From NCBI RefSeq assembly GCF_003044565.1, contig NZ_POXG01000003.1:124001-188000 (forward strand): a stretch of 64,000 nt of DNA, given 5' to 3'. Below the pieces are notes generated by a model, which was not told where the DNA came from, searched no databases, and saw only the letters and a program-made list of their open reading frames with translations. Numbering within the stretch: the first letter of the stretch is position 1; each line of letters opens with the position of its first letter. Below are positions 8,387-16,587 of this stretch, one piece after another. Source of the stretch: Neisseria sicca (GTDB lineage: Bacteria > Pseudomonadota > Gammaproteobacteria > Burkholderiales > Neisseriaceae). The position numbers were made by a program, and so were the translations under genes.

Positions 8387-8896
8387 ATGGATATTTTATT
8401 GAAATACTGGAAGCCGGTAGGCGTATTGCTGCTGATAGTCCTGATTTTTACCGCATGGCATTTCGACCGTGCCGAAAAATACCGCATGGGACGGGAGGCT
8501 GCTGCTGCCGAAATTTCGAATCGTCTGAAAGACGGCTATATCGAGCAGGCAAAGCAGGCGCGTTCTGCCGAGAAGAAGGCAGCCGCCGCGTTTGCCGAAC
8601 GACAAACCAAATTAGAAGAGGAAAAACAAAATGCTGAAAAAACTGTTGCCGCTATGCGTCTTGAGCTTAACCGCCTGCGCCACTACGCCGCCGCCCAAAA
8701 TCGCAGCAGAAACCTGCCCGCAACCACTACCGCCGCCACCGCATCTGATGGCGCGTCAGATTCCCAAGGCTGGCTATTATTCGGGCAGTGCGCTGAAAAA
8801 TATGCAGGACTGGCAGAAACAGCCGACGGACATGCAGCCGATTTAAGGGAATGGCAGGCATATGGTCATGCAGTAAGCAGCCAGCGTGCCGAATAA
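8387..8896 (+). CDS. Rz-like inner-membrane spanin, 169 aa
   Basis: An N-terminal transmembrane helix (about 10-24) is followed by a long charged coiled coil (about 28-100), then a Thr/Ala/Ser linker and a C-terminal helix. This matches i-spanins, which pair with an outer-membrane lipoprotein to fuse the two membranes at the last step of lysis. The second gene, on a different frame, lies entirely inside this one, as in lambda Rz/Rz1. A shared bidirectional terminator follows. Confidence 0.8.
   Translation: MDILLKYWKPVGVLLLIVLIFTAWHFDRAEKYRMGREAAAAEISNRLKDGYIEQAKQARSAEKKAAAAFAERQTKLEEEKQNAEKTVAAMRLELNRLRHYAAAQNRSRNLPATTTAATASDGASDSQGWLLFGQCAEKYAGLAETADGHAADLREWQAYGHAVSSQRAE
8631..8846 (+). 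CDS. Rz1-like outer-membrane spanin lipoprotein, embedded in Rz frame, 71 aa
   Basis: It reads in another frame wholly within the Rz-like gene. ATG 8631 follows AGAGGAAAAAC. The peptide starts MLKKLLPLCVLSLTAC, with lipobox LTAC at 13-16. The mature part is short and proline-rich (TTPPPKI, PLPPPPHL), the hallmark of Rz1-type o-spanins. Nested organisation plus lipobox make the call strong. Confidence 0.8.
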   Translation: MLKKLLPLCVLSLTACATTPPPKIAAETCPQPLPPPPHLMARQIPKAGYYSGSALKNMQDWQKQPTDMQPI

Positions 8897-8900
8897 GCAA

Positions 8901-8939
8901 CCGCCCGAACCTGTAAGAAAAGATTACAGGTTCGGGCGG
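8901..8939. terminator. Strong bidirectional terminator between convergent phage genes
   Basis: Perfect 16-bp arms CCGCCCGAACCTGTAA and TTACAGGTTCGGGCGG flank seven A/G bases. It lies between the stop of the Rz-like gene and the stop of the antirepressor on the other strand. Confidence 0.75.
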
Positions 8940-8954
8940 CTTGTCCCATTGCCA

Positions 8955-9926
8955 TCAGCAGCAGATCAGTTCCATTATCGTATTTTGCAGGCGCGTCAAT
9001 TCAAGCATCGCACATTTGAAATTGTCGTCGGTTTGATTTTGGTTTTCCTTGCAGAACATAAAGTTCTCATGGGCGTCGCTGACTATCTTGGCCAAGTTGA
9101 TGATTTCGTTTGCCGCCGCGCATTCCGCCAGCCCGATTTCCGACGTATCGCCGTCGTATGTCAGCAGGCGGGCGATGGCGGAATTGTGGCTTTCCGCAAT
9201 CTCGCGTTTTCTGCATTGGGCATCGCTTGAATCGGCAGCTTTGACCACAACAGGCGCGGGGAGTTGCTTTTTCTCCTCTGCCGCCAGCATTGCGGGCAGG
9301 CTTTCAGCCTGTTGCGACAGGGATGCGCCGAGGCCGAAGGGTTTGACGGGGCAGTTTACGCCGGCGACGATGGGGCGACCGGCTACGGTTTGAGTCTGTT
9401 TGTGCAGCCAGCGGATGATGGAGACAAGTTCGCCATACGTTGATTCTCGCGGGGTTTTGTTGAATTTGCCGGAGAGATGGTCGTCAAAGTTGCCCCATCC
9501 CCAGCCGTGGATTTCGCGCAGGCGGTCGCCCAGCATGTAGATGACTTGGATGAGTTCGTCGCGGGTCGGAAGCTGGTCTTTGACGGACGGGGTAGATTTG
9601 GCTTGGTAGCCGCCTGTTTTGCGGATGGTCGGGATGACCTCTTCAAAAATCCAGTCTTGGAATTTAATGGCTTCGGCTTTATTGGAACGGAAAATCACGC
9701 GGTACAGGTTGGGTTCGCTGATGAAGGTTGCCTCCTGATTCCTGCCTAATTTGTCAGTGAGGTACATTTTATGTACCCCATCTTCTTTCAAATTAAAACG
9801 TGATGATTTTGTATTCTGAATTTCAAGAATTTGCGCAACGTCGGTTAAGCAAAATAGTGGTTCACCATTGTGCATTTCCACGCGAACTTGAGATTGATTG
9901 AAGTTGAAGTGTTGAACTTGGTTCAT
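8955..9926 (-). CDS. Bro-N domain phage antirepressor, 323 aa
   Basis: The N-terminal ~110 residues match the Bro-N fold (VRVEMHNGEPLFCLTDVAQIL, later FRSNKAEAIKFQDWIFEEVIPTIRKTGGY). The middle part (DELIQVIYMLGDRLREIHGW) and the charged C-terminal half belong to no family I can name. Bro-N proteins in temperate phages act as antirepressors that block the lytic repressor. It is transcribed toward the lysis genes, convergent with them. The 259-bp leader holds a probable c4-type antisense RNA whose 17-nt element matches its ribosome-binding region. Confidence 0.8.
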   Translation of the reverse strand: MNQVQHFNFNQSQVRVEMHNGEPLFCLTDVAQILEIQNTKSSRFNLKEDGVHKMYLTDKLGRNQEATFISEPNLYRVIFRSNKAEAIKFQDWIFEEVIPTIRKTGGYQAKSTPSVKDQLPTRDELIQVIYMLGDRLREIHGWGWGNFDDHLSGKFNKTPRESTYGELVSIIRWLHKQTQTVAGRPIVAGVNCPVKPFGLGASLSQQAESLPAMLAAEEKKQLPAPVVVKAADSSDAQCRKREIAESHNSAIARLLTYDGDTSEIGLAECAAANEIINLAKIVSDAHENFMFCKENQNQTDDNFKCAMLELTRLQNTIMELICC

Positions 9927-9937
9927 TTTGATAGTCC

Positions 9938-9954
9938 TGTAGAAGTTTTCTAAA
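9938..9954 (-). promoter_or_regulatory. Antirepressor ribosome-binding region, target of the c4-like element
   Basis: On the minus strand this stretch reads TTAGAAAACTTCTACAG and leads directly into GGACTATCAAAATG, the start of the antirepressor. Its reverse complement matches bases 9979-9995 read on the same strand except at two positions, one of which would be a G-U pair. Base pairing here would cover the Shine-Dalgarno AGGA. Confidence 0.6.
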
Positions 9955-9968
9955 TGCCCGAATCGGGC

Positions 9969-10060
9969 GACCGCGTGGTTAGAAACCCTCTACAGTAGGG
10001 CGGACTTATTCCCCGAAAACGGGTCTTGTATTCGTCGCCCACGCGGTCATAGAAACTTCC
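9969..10060 (-). ncRNA. Probable c4-type antisense RNA in the antirepressor leader
   Basis: Read on the minus strand, GACCGCGTGG (10048-10039) pairs with CCACGCGGTC (9978-9969), closing two small hairpins: CCCGTTTTCGGG near 10010-10025 and CCCTACTGTAGAGGG near 9986-10000. The segment CTGTAGAGGGTTTCTAA in and after the second hairpin is antisense to the antirepressor ribosome-binding region. Phage P1/P7 c4 RNA has this logic: a processed leader RNA, upstream of ant on the same transcript, that blocks ant translation. Assignment rests on structure, complementarity and gene context. Confidence 0.6.
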
Positions 10061-10105
10061 TGCTATCGAAACAAACAACAAGAAAGAAAATTCTAGACAC
10101 AAAAA

Positions 10106-10126
10106 AATCACATTGACGGAGTGATT
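10106..10126 (-). terminator. Terminator behind the integrase gene
   Basis: On the minus strand AATCAC and GTGATT flank a 9-base loop and are followed by seven T. It would separate the integrase message from the antirepressor leader. Confidence 0.55.
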
Positions 10127-10185
10127 GCCGCTGTAGTGTGGTTTCTACGCCACGAACTGAACTTTAACTAAAAGCCGCCGCGCCG

Positions 10186-11340
10186 TCAAGAGGAATTTTC
10201 AGACGCTTTGGACATTGCTTCGGCAAAATCCAACCGTCGCGGACGGCGGCGGATATTGGTATAAACCCGCATGCTTTCCCAGTCCCCGTGCAGCGTAACC
10301 TGCTGCATCAGCGGGATGGACAGCCCGTCTTCGGCAAGGCGCGTCGCCCCTTCGTGCCGTAAATCGTGAAACCTTAAATCTTCAATATGCAAGGCGCGGC
10401 AGGCGTTGGTAAATAGTGCGCTGATTGTTTTCGATTGATACCCGCCCAAAAGCAAATCGGGGTTTCCCTGCATCTGTCTTCTGATTTTCTCGCTCTGCAA
10501 AGCTTCTATCAGCGGTATTAACTCGTCCCTGACTTCAAATTTCTTATGATTTCCCTTGCTTCCGCGCGGGTGTTTTACATCTCTTACCAGCCATTGACGC
10601 GTTTCCAAATCCAAATCCGCCCATGCCAGCCGTCCGATTTCTGCCTGCCTGCGACAGGAATATATGGCAAACCACATAATCAGGTGCATAGGCACGCGCA
10701 TATCGTTTGAGCTTCTGCGGTTCCACGAAAAATAAAAGTAATCTGTCAGCTTCTGCAATTCTTCTGATGTCGGCAGTCTGTCGCGCTTTTCCGCTTTGCC
10801 AATGACCCGCGCGCGCCGTAGGCCTTCAATCGCAATATCGATTTCAGACCAAGTAACTGGATAGCCCCAAACAAAATGGGCATGCTTCAAAATCGAGCGC
10901 AAATATTGCAGGTCTGAATTGATGGTGGATGGCTTGACCGGAAGCAGACCCAATTCATCCGATCCGCGTTGGCGGATAAAGGCATAAGACGTGAAATCCT
11001 CGCGACGCAACCGGTCGATGCGCTTGTCGGCAATCTCAAAATTCATCACAAAATTCAGTGTCCTGAACTTCGAATCACTATACTCTGTTCGCACTTCGTC
11101 CGCATACCGCTTGGCGGCTTCCCGAAGGGTGGGGCATAATGTTTGCCGTTTCTCGCGGAAAAGCAGTTCAGGGTGCATTTCAAGCTCTGCCTCTCTTAAT
11201 TTCAGCCATTCGACTGCCATAGCCTTTTTAGAAAAGGTACGACTTTCCGAGAAATCAGGGTAGCCCGCCTTTTTAATCCGTATCTGCGCCCGATATACGA
11301 TAGCACCTGACGGATTGGTTCGTTTTGTTATCGTTCCCAT
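10186..11340 (-). CDS. Prophage tyrosine-recombinase integrase, 384 aa
   Basis: The C-terminal catalytic domain shows Arg in SCRRQAEIGRL, Lys in VKHPRGSKGNHK, the box HDLRHEGATRL, His in LHGDWESM and the nucleophile Tyr in RVYTNI. An N-terminal arm-binding and a core-binding SAM-like domain precede it. The start was set at MGTITKRTN (11340) rather than six codons upstream. Inverted words TGCACCAT/ATGGTGCA lie just upstream. It is divergent from dusC, which starts 137 bp away, so the attachment site should fall in or next to the 5' end of dusC. Confidence 0.9.
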   Translation of the reverse strand: MGTITKRTNPSGAIVYRAQIRIKKAGYPDFSESRTFSKKAMAVEWLKLREAELEMHPELLFREKRQTLCPTLREAAKRYADEVRTEYSDSKFRTLNFVMNFEIADKRIDRLRREDFTSYAFIRQRGSDELGLLPVKPSTINSDLQYLRSILKHAHFVWGYPVTWSEIDIAIEGLRRARVIGKAEKRDRLPTSEELQKLTDYFYFSWNRRSSNDMRVPMHLIMWFAIYSCRRQAEIGRLAWADLDLETRQWLVRDVKHPRGSKGNHKKFEVRDELIPLIEALQSEKIRRQMQGNPDLLLGGYQSKTISALFTNACRALHIEDLRFHDLRHEGATRLAEDGLSIPLMQQVTLHGDWESMRVYTNIRRRPRRLDFAEAMSKASENSS

Positions 11341-11344
11341 TATT

Positions 11345-11377
11345 TGCACCATATACAAATTAAATAAAAATGGTGCA
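11345..11377. promoter_or_regulatory. Inverted repeat upstream of integrase
   Basis: TGCACCAT and ATGGTGCA lie 17 bp apart immediately upstream of the integrase start, in an AT-rich stretch. It could be an operator or an arm-type integrase site. No attachment core can be defined because the other prophage end lies outside the window. Confidence 0.35.
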
Positions 11378-11477
11378 TATATGGTACATTGAAAATGCTA
11401 AAACGTGCAGAAATAGGGCGGAATAATACAAAATAAACACTTTTAAAAATTAAATAAAATCCAATGAAAACAATCAA

Positions 11478-12464
11478 ATGACTGAATTTAAAGAAAAATG
11501 CAGAATTGTGCTTGCTCCGATGCAGGGGCTGGTGGACGATGTGATGCGCGATTTGCTGACCCGTATCGGCGGCTACGACGAATGTGTCAGCGAGTTCGTT
11601 CGCATTACACACACCGTCCATTCCCGTTCCATCTGGCTTAAATACGTCCCCGAAATCGCCAACGGCAACAAGACCCCCGCAGGCACGGCCTGTACCGTCC
11701 AGCTTTTAGGCAGCGATGCCGACAATATGGCGGTCAACGCCTTGGAAGCCGTCCGCTTCGGCGCGGACAAAATCGACCTCAATTTCGGTTGTCCCGCGCC
11801 GATGGTCAACAAACACAAAGGCGGCGCCGTCCTGCTCAAAGAGCCCGACCTTATCCATCACATCGTCAAAACCCTGCGCCAACGCCTGCCCGAACACATC
11901 CCGCTCACCGGCAAAATGCGGCTCGGCTACGAAGACAAAAGCCTCGCGCTCGAATGCGCCGCCGCCATCGCCGAAGGCGGAGCCTACGCCCTGACCGTAC
12001 ACGCGCGCACCAAAGTCGAAGGCTACGAACCGCCCGCGCATTGGGAATGGATACGCAAAATCCGCGAACACGTCGCCATCCCCGTAACCGCCAACGGCGA
12101 CGTGTTCAGCCTCAAAGACTATATCGGCATTAAAGAGATGACGGGCTGCAACAGTGTCATGCTCGGTCGCGGCGCCGTCATCCGCCCCGATTTGGCGCGC
12201 CAAATCAAACAATACGAAAACGGCGAAACCGTCCGCGATACCGATTTCGCCGAAGTTTCAGTGTGGATAAACCAATTTTTCCATTTGTGTCTCGCCAAAG
12301 AAGCGAACAACAAATACCCCGTCGCCCGTCTGAAACAATGGCTGGGCATGATGAAGAAAGAATTTGGAGAAGCGCAGGAATTGTTTGACGAGGTAAGGGC
12401 GGTTAAAGACGCAGAAGAAGTCGCGCGGATTTTGGCGGCATTTGAAGACAAGATGAATGCCTGA
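11478..12464 (+). CDS. dusC: tRNA-dihydrouridine synthase, DusC-like, 328 aa
   Basis: An FMN TIM barrel that reduces uridine in the tRNA D-loop. Visible motifs: LAPMQGLVDDVMRDLL at the N-terminus, NFGCPAPMVNKHKGGAVLL holding the catalytic Cys (about 99), VHARTKVEGY and MLGRGA near the phosphate site. Length and sequence fit the DusC group (U16-specific in E. coli) better than DusA. ATG 11478 has no obvious ribosome-binding site and follows AT-rich DNA. With the integrase next door, prophage insertion may have rebuilt its 5' end. Confidence 0.85.
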   Translation: MTEFKEKCRIVLAPMQGLVDDVMRDLLTRIGGYDECVSEFVRITHTVHSRSIWLKYVPEIANGNKTPAGTACTVQLLGSDADNMAVNALEAVRFGADKIDLNFGCPAPMVNKHKGGAVLLKEPDLIHHIVKTLRQRLPEHIPLTGKMRLGYEDKSLALECAAAIAEGGAYALTVHARTKVEGYEPPAHWEWIRKIREHVAIPVTANGDVFSLKDYIGIKEMTGCNSVMLGRGAVIRPDLARQIKQYENGETVRDTDFAEVSVWINQFFHLCLAKEANNKYPVARLKQWLGMMKKEFGEAQELFDEVRAVKDAEEVARILAAFEDKMNA

Positions 12465-12472
12465 TAATGATG

Positions 12473-12505
12473 AGGTCGTCTGAAAGTTTTCAGACGACCT
12501 TTTTA
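12473..12505. terminator. Uptake-sequence terminator between dusC and lldD
   Basis: AGGTCGTCTGAAA and its complement around two bases, followed by TTTTTAT on the plus strand. Confidence 0.75.
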
Positions 12506-12516
12506 TATGAAAAAGC

Positions 12517-12549
12517 AAACCGGCGGTTAATCTGTTTAACCGCCGGTTT
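12517..12549 (-). terminator. Terminator after lldD
   Basis: Fourteen-base arms AAACCGGCGGTTAA/TTAACCGCCGGTTT lie just behind the lldD stop, with a T-rich flank on the minus strand. Confidence 0.75.
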
Positions 12550-12564
12550 GGTGTTTCAAAGCAA

Positions 12565-13737
12565 TCAGAACTTATCGTTTGACCAGCGCGTGCTTTGCAG
12601 GATGCTGGCATCGACGTCCTGAATATTGCGATGGCCGGTAAACGCCATGGATATGTCCATTTCCTTATATAGGATTTCCAGCGCGCGGGTAACACCTTCT
12701 TCGCCGTATGCGCCCAAGCCGTAGAGGAACGCCCTGCCTATCATCGTGCCTTTTGCGCCCAAAGCCCATGCTTTGAGAACGTCCTGACCGCTGCGGATGC
12801 CGCTGTCCATCCAGACTTCGATGTCGCTGCCGACTGCGCTGACGATGTCGGGCAAGGCTTTGATGGAGGAGACGGTATCGTCGAGCTGGCGACCGCCGTG
12901 ATTGGAAACGACCAATGCGTCCGCACCGCTTTGCGCTGCTTTTTCCGCATCTTCAGGTTCCATAATGCCTTTGATAATCAGCTTGCCGCCCCACAAATCT
13001 TTAATGCGGGCGACGTCGTCCCAGCTCAGGCGCGGGTCGAATTGTTCGGACGTCCACGAAGACAGCGAAGACAGATCGCCGACGTTTTTGGCGTGTCCGA
13101 CGATATTGCGGAACGTGCGGCGTTCCGTGTTCAGCATTTTCATGCACCATTCGGGCTTGGTTGCCAGATTGATTAAATTGGCGATGGTCGGTTTCGGCGG
13201 CGCGGACAGACCGTTTTTGATGTCTTTGTGGCGTTGCCCCAAAACCTGCAAATCGGCGGTCAATACCAATGCCGAACATTTGGCGTCCTTTGCACGTTTA
13301 ATCAGGTTTTCCATAAACTCGCGGTCGCGCATCACATAAAGCTGAAACCAAAACGGCGCGCTGGTGTTTTCGGCAACGTCTTCAATCGAGCAGATGGACA
13401 TGGTGGAGAGTGTAAACGGAATGCCGAACTTCTCCGCCGCCCGCGCAGCCAAAATTTCGCCGTCGGCGTGCGCCATGCCGGTAAAGCCAGTCGGCGCAAT
13501 CGCCACCGGCATTTTCACATCCTGACCGATCATTTTGGTTTCCAGGCTGCGACCTTCCATATTGACCAATACCTTTTGTCGGAAGCGGATGTCTTTGAAA
13601 TCCGAAGTGTTTTCGCGGTAGGTGGTTTCCGTCCAAGAACCTGAATCGATGTAATCGTAAAACATGCGCGGCATTTTGCGCTTGGCGACAAGGCGCAGGT
13701 CTTCGATGCAGGTCATTTTGCTCAAATCGCGTTTCAT
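12565..13737 (-). CDS. lldD: FMN-dependent L-lactate dehydrogenase (quinone-linked), 390 aa
   Basis: It oxidises L-lactate to pyruvate and passes electrons to the respiratory chain at the inner membrane. The alpha-hydroxy acid oxidase fold is plain: PVAIAPTGFTGM, FWFQLYV, LVLTADLQVLGQRHKD, the active-site block VSNHGGRQLD, and WMDSGIRSGQDVLKAWALGA near the FMN phosphate. Length is normal. Lactate use is important in mucosal Neisseria. It is divergent from iscR across 357 bp. Confidence 0.93.
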   Translation of the reverse strand: MKRDLSKMTCIEDLRLVAKRKMPRMFYDYIDSGSWTETTYRENTSDFKDIRFRQKVLVNMEGRSLETKMIGQDVKMPVAIAPTGFTGMAHADGEILAARAAEKFGIPFTLSTMSICSIEDVAENTSAPFWFQLYVMRDREFMENLIKRAKDAKCSALVLTADLQVLGQRHKDIKNGLSAPPKPTIANLINLATKPEWCMKMLNTERRTFRNIVGHAKNVGDLSSLSSWTSEQFDPRLSWDDVARIKDLWGGKLIIKGIMEPEDAEKAAQSGADALVVSNHGGRQLDDTVSSIKALPDIVSAVGSDIEVWMDSGIRSGQDVLKAWALGAKGTMIGRAFLYGLGAYGEEGVTRALEILYKEMDISMAFTGHRNIQDVDASILQSTRWSNDKF

Positions 13738-14094
13738 TGTTGATTGCCTCTGTTAAGGGGTTGCTTATGTTATGGCTGGGGTCGTCTGAAACGGAGTAGG
13801 GCGGTTTCAGACGACCTTTTGCAATACCATAATGATTTAGTATGAATTAGATAATCTATATCAATCGCAATTATAAAGCAAATGGTTTTAACCCCGCCAA
13901 AAGCAGGGTAATAGCACTTTTCAGACGACCTCAGCTTCAAGTTTCAGATAAAAAAGAGAAATCTTTAGGGAGATAAAAATCAATTCGCACAGTCATTTAA
14001 ACAAACAATCGGAAGCCTTGTGAATATACTTGACTGAATCACTCAGATATTAGACAATCGCACCACTATAAAAAAGCCGACACAGGCACCTACC
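13738..14094. other. lldD/iscR divergent intergenic region
   Basis: 357 bp without a gene. It holds an inverted uptake-word pair (13780-13816), a lone reversed uptake word near 13918, AT-rich DNA, and the iscR operator/promoter at 14026-14058. I saw no further structure. Confidence 0.7.
14026..14058 (+). promoter_or_regulatory. iscR promoter with type 1 IscR operator
   Basis: Bases 14026-14050 fit the 25-bp type 1 IscR consensus (ATASYYGACT-RWWWY-AGTCRRSTAT) at 23 positions; the two mismatches are in the right half. TTGACT inside it (14030-14035) with GACAAT 17 bp on forms a sigma70-like promoter. The [2Fe-2S] form of IscR would therefore sit over the -35 region and repress its own operon. 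Confidence 0.7.
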
Positions 14095-14541
14095 ATGAGA
14101 CTGACCACAAAAGGGCGTTTTGCCGTTACCGCCATGATCGATTTGGCGATGAACGCGCAAACCGGCGCTGTCAAACTCAGCGCCATCAGCGAACGCCAAA
14201 GCATTTCGCTTTCCTATCTCGAACAACTATTCAGCAAACTGCGGCGCGCCGGGCTGGTTGAAAGCCTGCGCGGCCCCGGCGGCGGCTACATCCTCGCCGC
14301 CCCTCCCGCACAAATCAATATCGCCCAAATCATTTCCGCCGCCGAAGACAAGCTGGACGCCACCCAATGCAGCAGCAAAGCCAACTGCCACCACGGCGCG
14401 CCCTGCCTGACGCACGACCTTTGGGAAAATCTGAACAAAACCATCAACGATTACCTCAGCAGCGTTACCCTGCAAAGCATCATCGAACAGAAAAACTGCG
14501 ATGACGGCAGCCACGTCATCCAATTTACACATATCCATTAA
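14095..14541 (+). CDS. iscR: Rrf2-family iron-sulfur regulator IscR, 148 aa
   Basis: An N-terminal winged helix starts [18 protein letters not shown] with wing GPGGGYILA. The three cluster-ligand cysteines appear in the loop [13 protein letters not shown] (about 92-104), as in IscR of other proteobacteria. It senses [2Fe-2S] supply and controls the isc genes; its own promoter contains a matching type 1 operator. iscS follows after 29 bp. Confidence 0.93.
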   Translation: MRLTTKGRFAVTAMIDLAMNAQTGAVKLSAISERQSISLSYLEQLFSKLRRAGLVESLRGPGGGYILAAPPAQINIAQIISAAEDKLDATQCSSKANCHHGAPCLTHDLWENLNKTINDYLSSVTLQSIIEQKNCDDGSHVIQFTHIH

Positions 14542-14570
14542 GTACATTACAGAAAAAGAAAGAGCAAACC

Positions 14571-15785
14571 ATGACCGTCAAAACCCCCGTTTATCTCGAC
14601 TACGCCGCCACCACCCCCGTTGACAAACGTGTTGCCGAAAAAATGATTCCCTATCTGACCGAAACCTTCGGTAACCCCGCTTCCAACAGCCACGCATTCG
14701 GCTGGGAAGCAGAAGAGGCCGTCGAAAAAGCCCGCGCCGACATCGCCGCCCTGATTAACGCCGACCCCAAAGAAATCGTCTTCACCAGCGGTGCGACCGA
14801 GTCTGACAACCTCGCCATCAAAGGCGCGGCAAACTTCTACAAAACCAAAGGCAAACACCTCATCACCGTCAAAACCGAGCACAAAGCCGTGCTCGACACC
14901 ATGCGCGAACTCGAACGCCAAGGTTTTGAAGTGACCTACCTCGGCGTGCAGGAAAACGGTTTAATCGATTTGGAAGAACTCAAAGCCGCCATCCGCGACG
15001 ACACCATCCTGATTTCCGTAATGTGGGTGAACAACGAAATCGGCGTAGTGCAAGACATTCCCGCCATCGGCGCAATCTGCCGCGAACGCAAAATCATCTT
15101 CCACGTCGATGCCGCCCAAGCCTGCGGCAAAGTGCCTGTTGACGTAGAAGCCGCTAAAATCGACCTACTGTCCATGTCCGGTCATAAAGTATACGGCCCC
15201 AAAGGCATCGGCGCACTGTACGTCCGCCGCAAACCCCGCGTCCGCCTCGAAGCCCAAATGCACGGGGGCGGTCACGAACGCGGTTTCCGCAGCGGCACCC
15301 TGCCGACCCACCAAATCGTCGGCATGGGCGAAGCCTTCCGTATCGCCAAAGAAGAACTCGAGCAAGACATGGCGCACTACCGCAAACTGCGCGACATCTT
15401 CCTCAAAGGCATCGAAGGCATCGAAGAAGTCTATATCAACGGCGACCTCGAACACCGCGCCCCGAACAACCTGAACGTCAGCTTCAACTTCGTCGAAGGC
15501 GAAAGCCTGATTATGGCGGTGAAAGAACTCGCCGTATCCAGCGGCTCCGCCTGCACCTCCGCTTCGCTCGAACCTAGCTACGTCCTGCGCGCGCTTGGCC
15601 GCAACGACGAACTGGCGCACTCATCCCTGCGCATCACCTTCGGCCGAATGACTACCGAAGAAGAAGTCAAATTCGCCGCCGAACTGATCAAGTCCAAAAT
15701 CGGCAAACTGCGCGAACTGTCTCCGCTGTGGGAAATGTTCAAAGACGGGATTGATTTGAACTCAATTGAATGGGCGGCGCATTAA
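14571..15785 (+). CDS. iscS: Cysteine desulfurase IscS, 404 aa
   Basis: A PLP enzyme that takes sulfur from cysteine as persulfide for cluster assembly and tRNA thiolation. Landmarks: [31 protein letters not shown], the PLP-lysine box [11 protein letters not shown], and the mobile active-site loop with catalytic Cys in [14 protein letters not shown]. Length equals E. coli IscS. An uptake-type hairpin follows, then an AT-rich insert separates it from iscU. Confidence 0.96.
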   Translation: MTVKTPVYLDYAATTPVDKRVAEKMIPYLTETFGNPASNSHAFGWEAEEAVEKARADIAALINADPKEIVFTSGATESDNLAIKGAANFYKTKGKHLITVKTEHKAVLDTMRELERQGFEVTYLGVQENGLIDLEELKAAIRDDTILISVMWVNNEIGVVQDIPAIGAICRERKIIFHVDAAQACGKVPVDVEAAKIDLLSMSGHKVYGPKGIGALYVRRKPRVRLEAQMHGGGHERGFRSGTLPTHQIVGMGEAFRIAKEELEQDMAHYRKLRDIFLKGIEGIEEVYINGDLEHRAPNNLNVSFNFVEGESLIMAVKELAVSSGSACTSASLEPSYVLRALGRNDELAHSSLRITFGRMTTEEEVKFAAELIKSKIGKLRELSPLWEMFKDGIDLNSIEWAAH

Positions 15786-15795
15786 CCTAGAGAAA

Positions 15796-15834
15796 AGGTC
15801 GTCTGAAAGTAAGGGAAGACTTTTCAGATGACCT
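15796..15834 (+). terminator. Uptake-type hairpin after iscS
   Basis: AGGTCGTCTGAAA faces TTTCAGATGACCT (one mismatch). It may end part of the iscRS transcription before the AT-rich insert. Confidence 0.5.
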
Positions 15835-15973
15835 GCTATGTAAGATTTATATTGTACGATAGAGATACAAAGCTAAGTGTAGACCGAAAACTAACAGTTT
15901 AATAAAAAACGTTGAAATTAATAAAAAAATATAATCAACATTATTTTTTCGTTCATTGGAAGTGATTACTATA

Positions 15974-16399
15974 ATGGAAGATGAAAATTTATATCCCAAA
16001 ATTTTATTGTATATCAAAGAGCGGCATATACGTAAAAAGATATTTCATTGGCTTGAGAAGGATGAGTCAATTACAAATCTAGACGAGTATACAAAAAAGA
16101 AAATAATGGAATTAAATAAATTTGTAGAGAGTAAAGTAATAAAAAATCCATTATTTGTAGAACACCCAGAGTTATCTCTAATTAGGCGGGTTCAATTTAA
16201 ACGTGCCGATGATCGTCCAAAGGAATTGAGTAGAGTGGATGATGAAAATTTAGGTCAGTTGGTTACCGATCAAATAAATTTTTGTCTGAGTAAAAATTCA
16301 GATTTCTTACCATTAAAATACCATGCAACTAATGAATTATTTTTACAAGAAGTTAGGCGATACGTTATAGAATTTATGCAGACTATTAAGCAATCGTAG
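15974..16399 (+). CDS. AT-rich ORF of unknown function, 141 aa
   Basis: The start was placed at ATG 15974 (MEDENLYPKILLY), 11 bases after GGAAG; a TTG six codons upstream is possible. The protein is soluble, charged and helical, with Lys-rich stretches (KERHIRKKIFHWLEKD, YTKKKIMELNKF). Base composition is much more AT-rich than the isc genes on either side, pointing to transfer. Its stop lies inside a degenerate copy of the 70-bp repeat. No family is recognised. Confidence 0.5.
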   Translation: MEDENLYPKILLYIKERHIRKKIFHWLEKDESITNLDEYTKKKIMELNKFVESKVIKNPLFVEHPELSLIRRVQFKRADDRPKELSRVDDENLGQLVTDQINFCLSKNSDFLPLKYHATNELFLQEVRRYVIEFMQTIKQS

Positions 16400-16439
16400 G
16401 CTGAGTTGAAAATACAATAAGTTCTTAAAATCAGCAAGC

Positions 16440-16509
16440 GTAGGTTGGGTTGAAAACCCAACAAGCCTATCAATCTGCTCGAAATGTTGGGTTTAACAAC
16501 CCAGCCTAC
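16440..16509. repeat. 70-bp imperfect palindromic repeat, copy 1
   Basis: Ends GTAGGTTGGGTT and AACCCAGCCTAC form a long inverted repeat with an inner AACCCAAC/GTTGGGTT pair. A second copy lies at 17216-17285 in the same orientation, and a decayed partial copy begins at 16396. Confidence 0.8.
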
Positions 16510-16587
16510 TTAATAAATAGAAAAAGGTCGTCTGAAAATCTCCCCAAAGACCTTTTCAGACGACCTTCTTCCAGAAAAATACTAAAA

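Noticed and set aside
16450..16587. Upstream extension of the secreted-protein frame
   Set aside because: It reads through the 70-bp repeat and an uptake hairpin; ATG 16588 yields a proper signal peptide.
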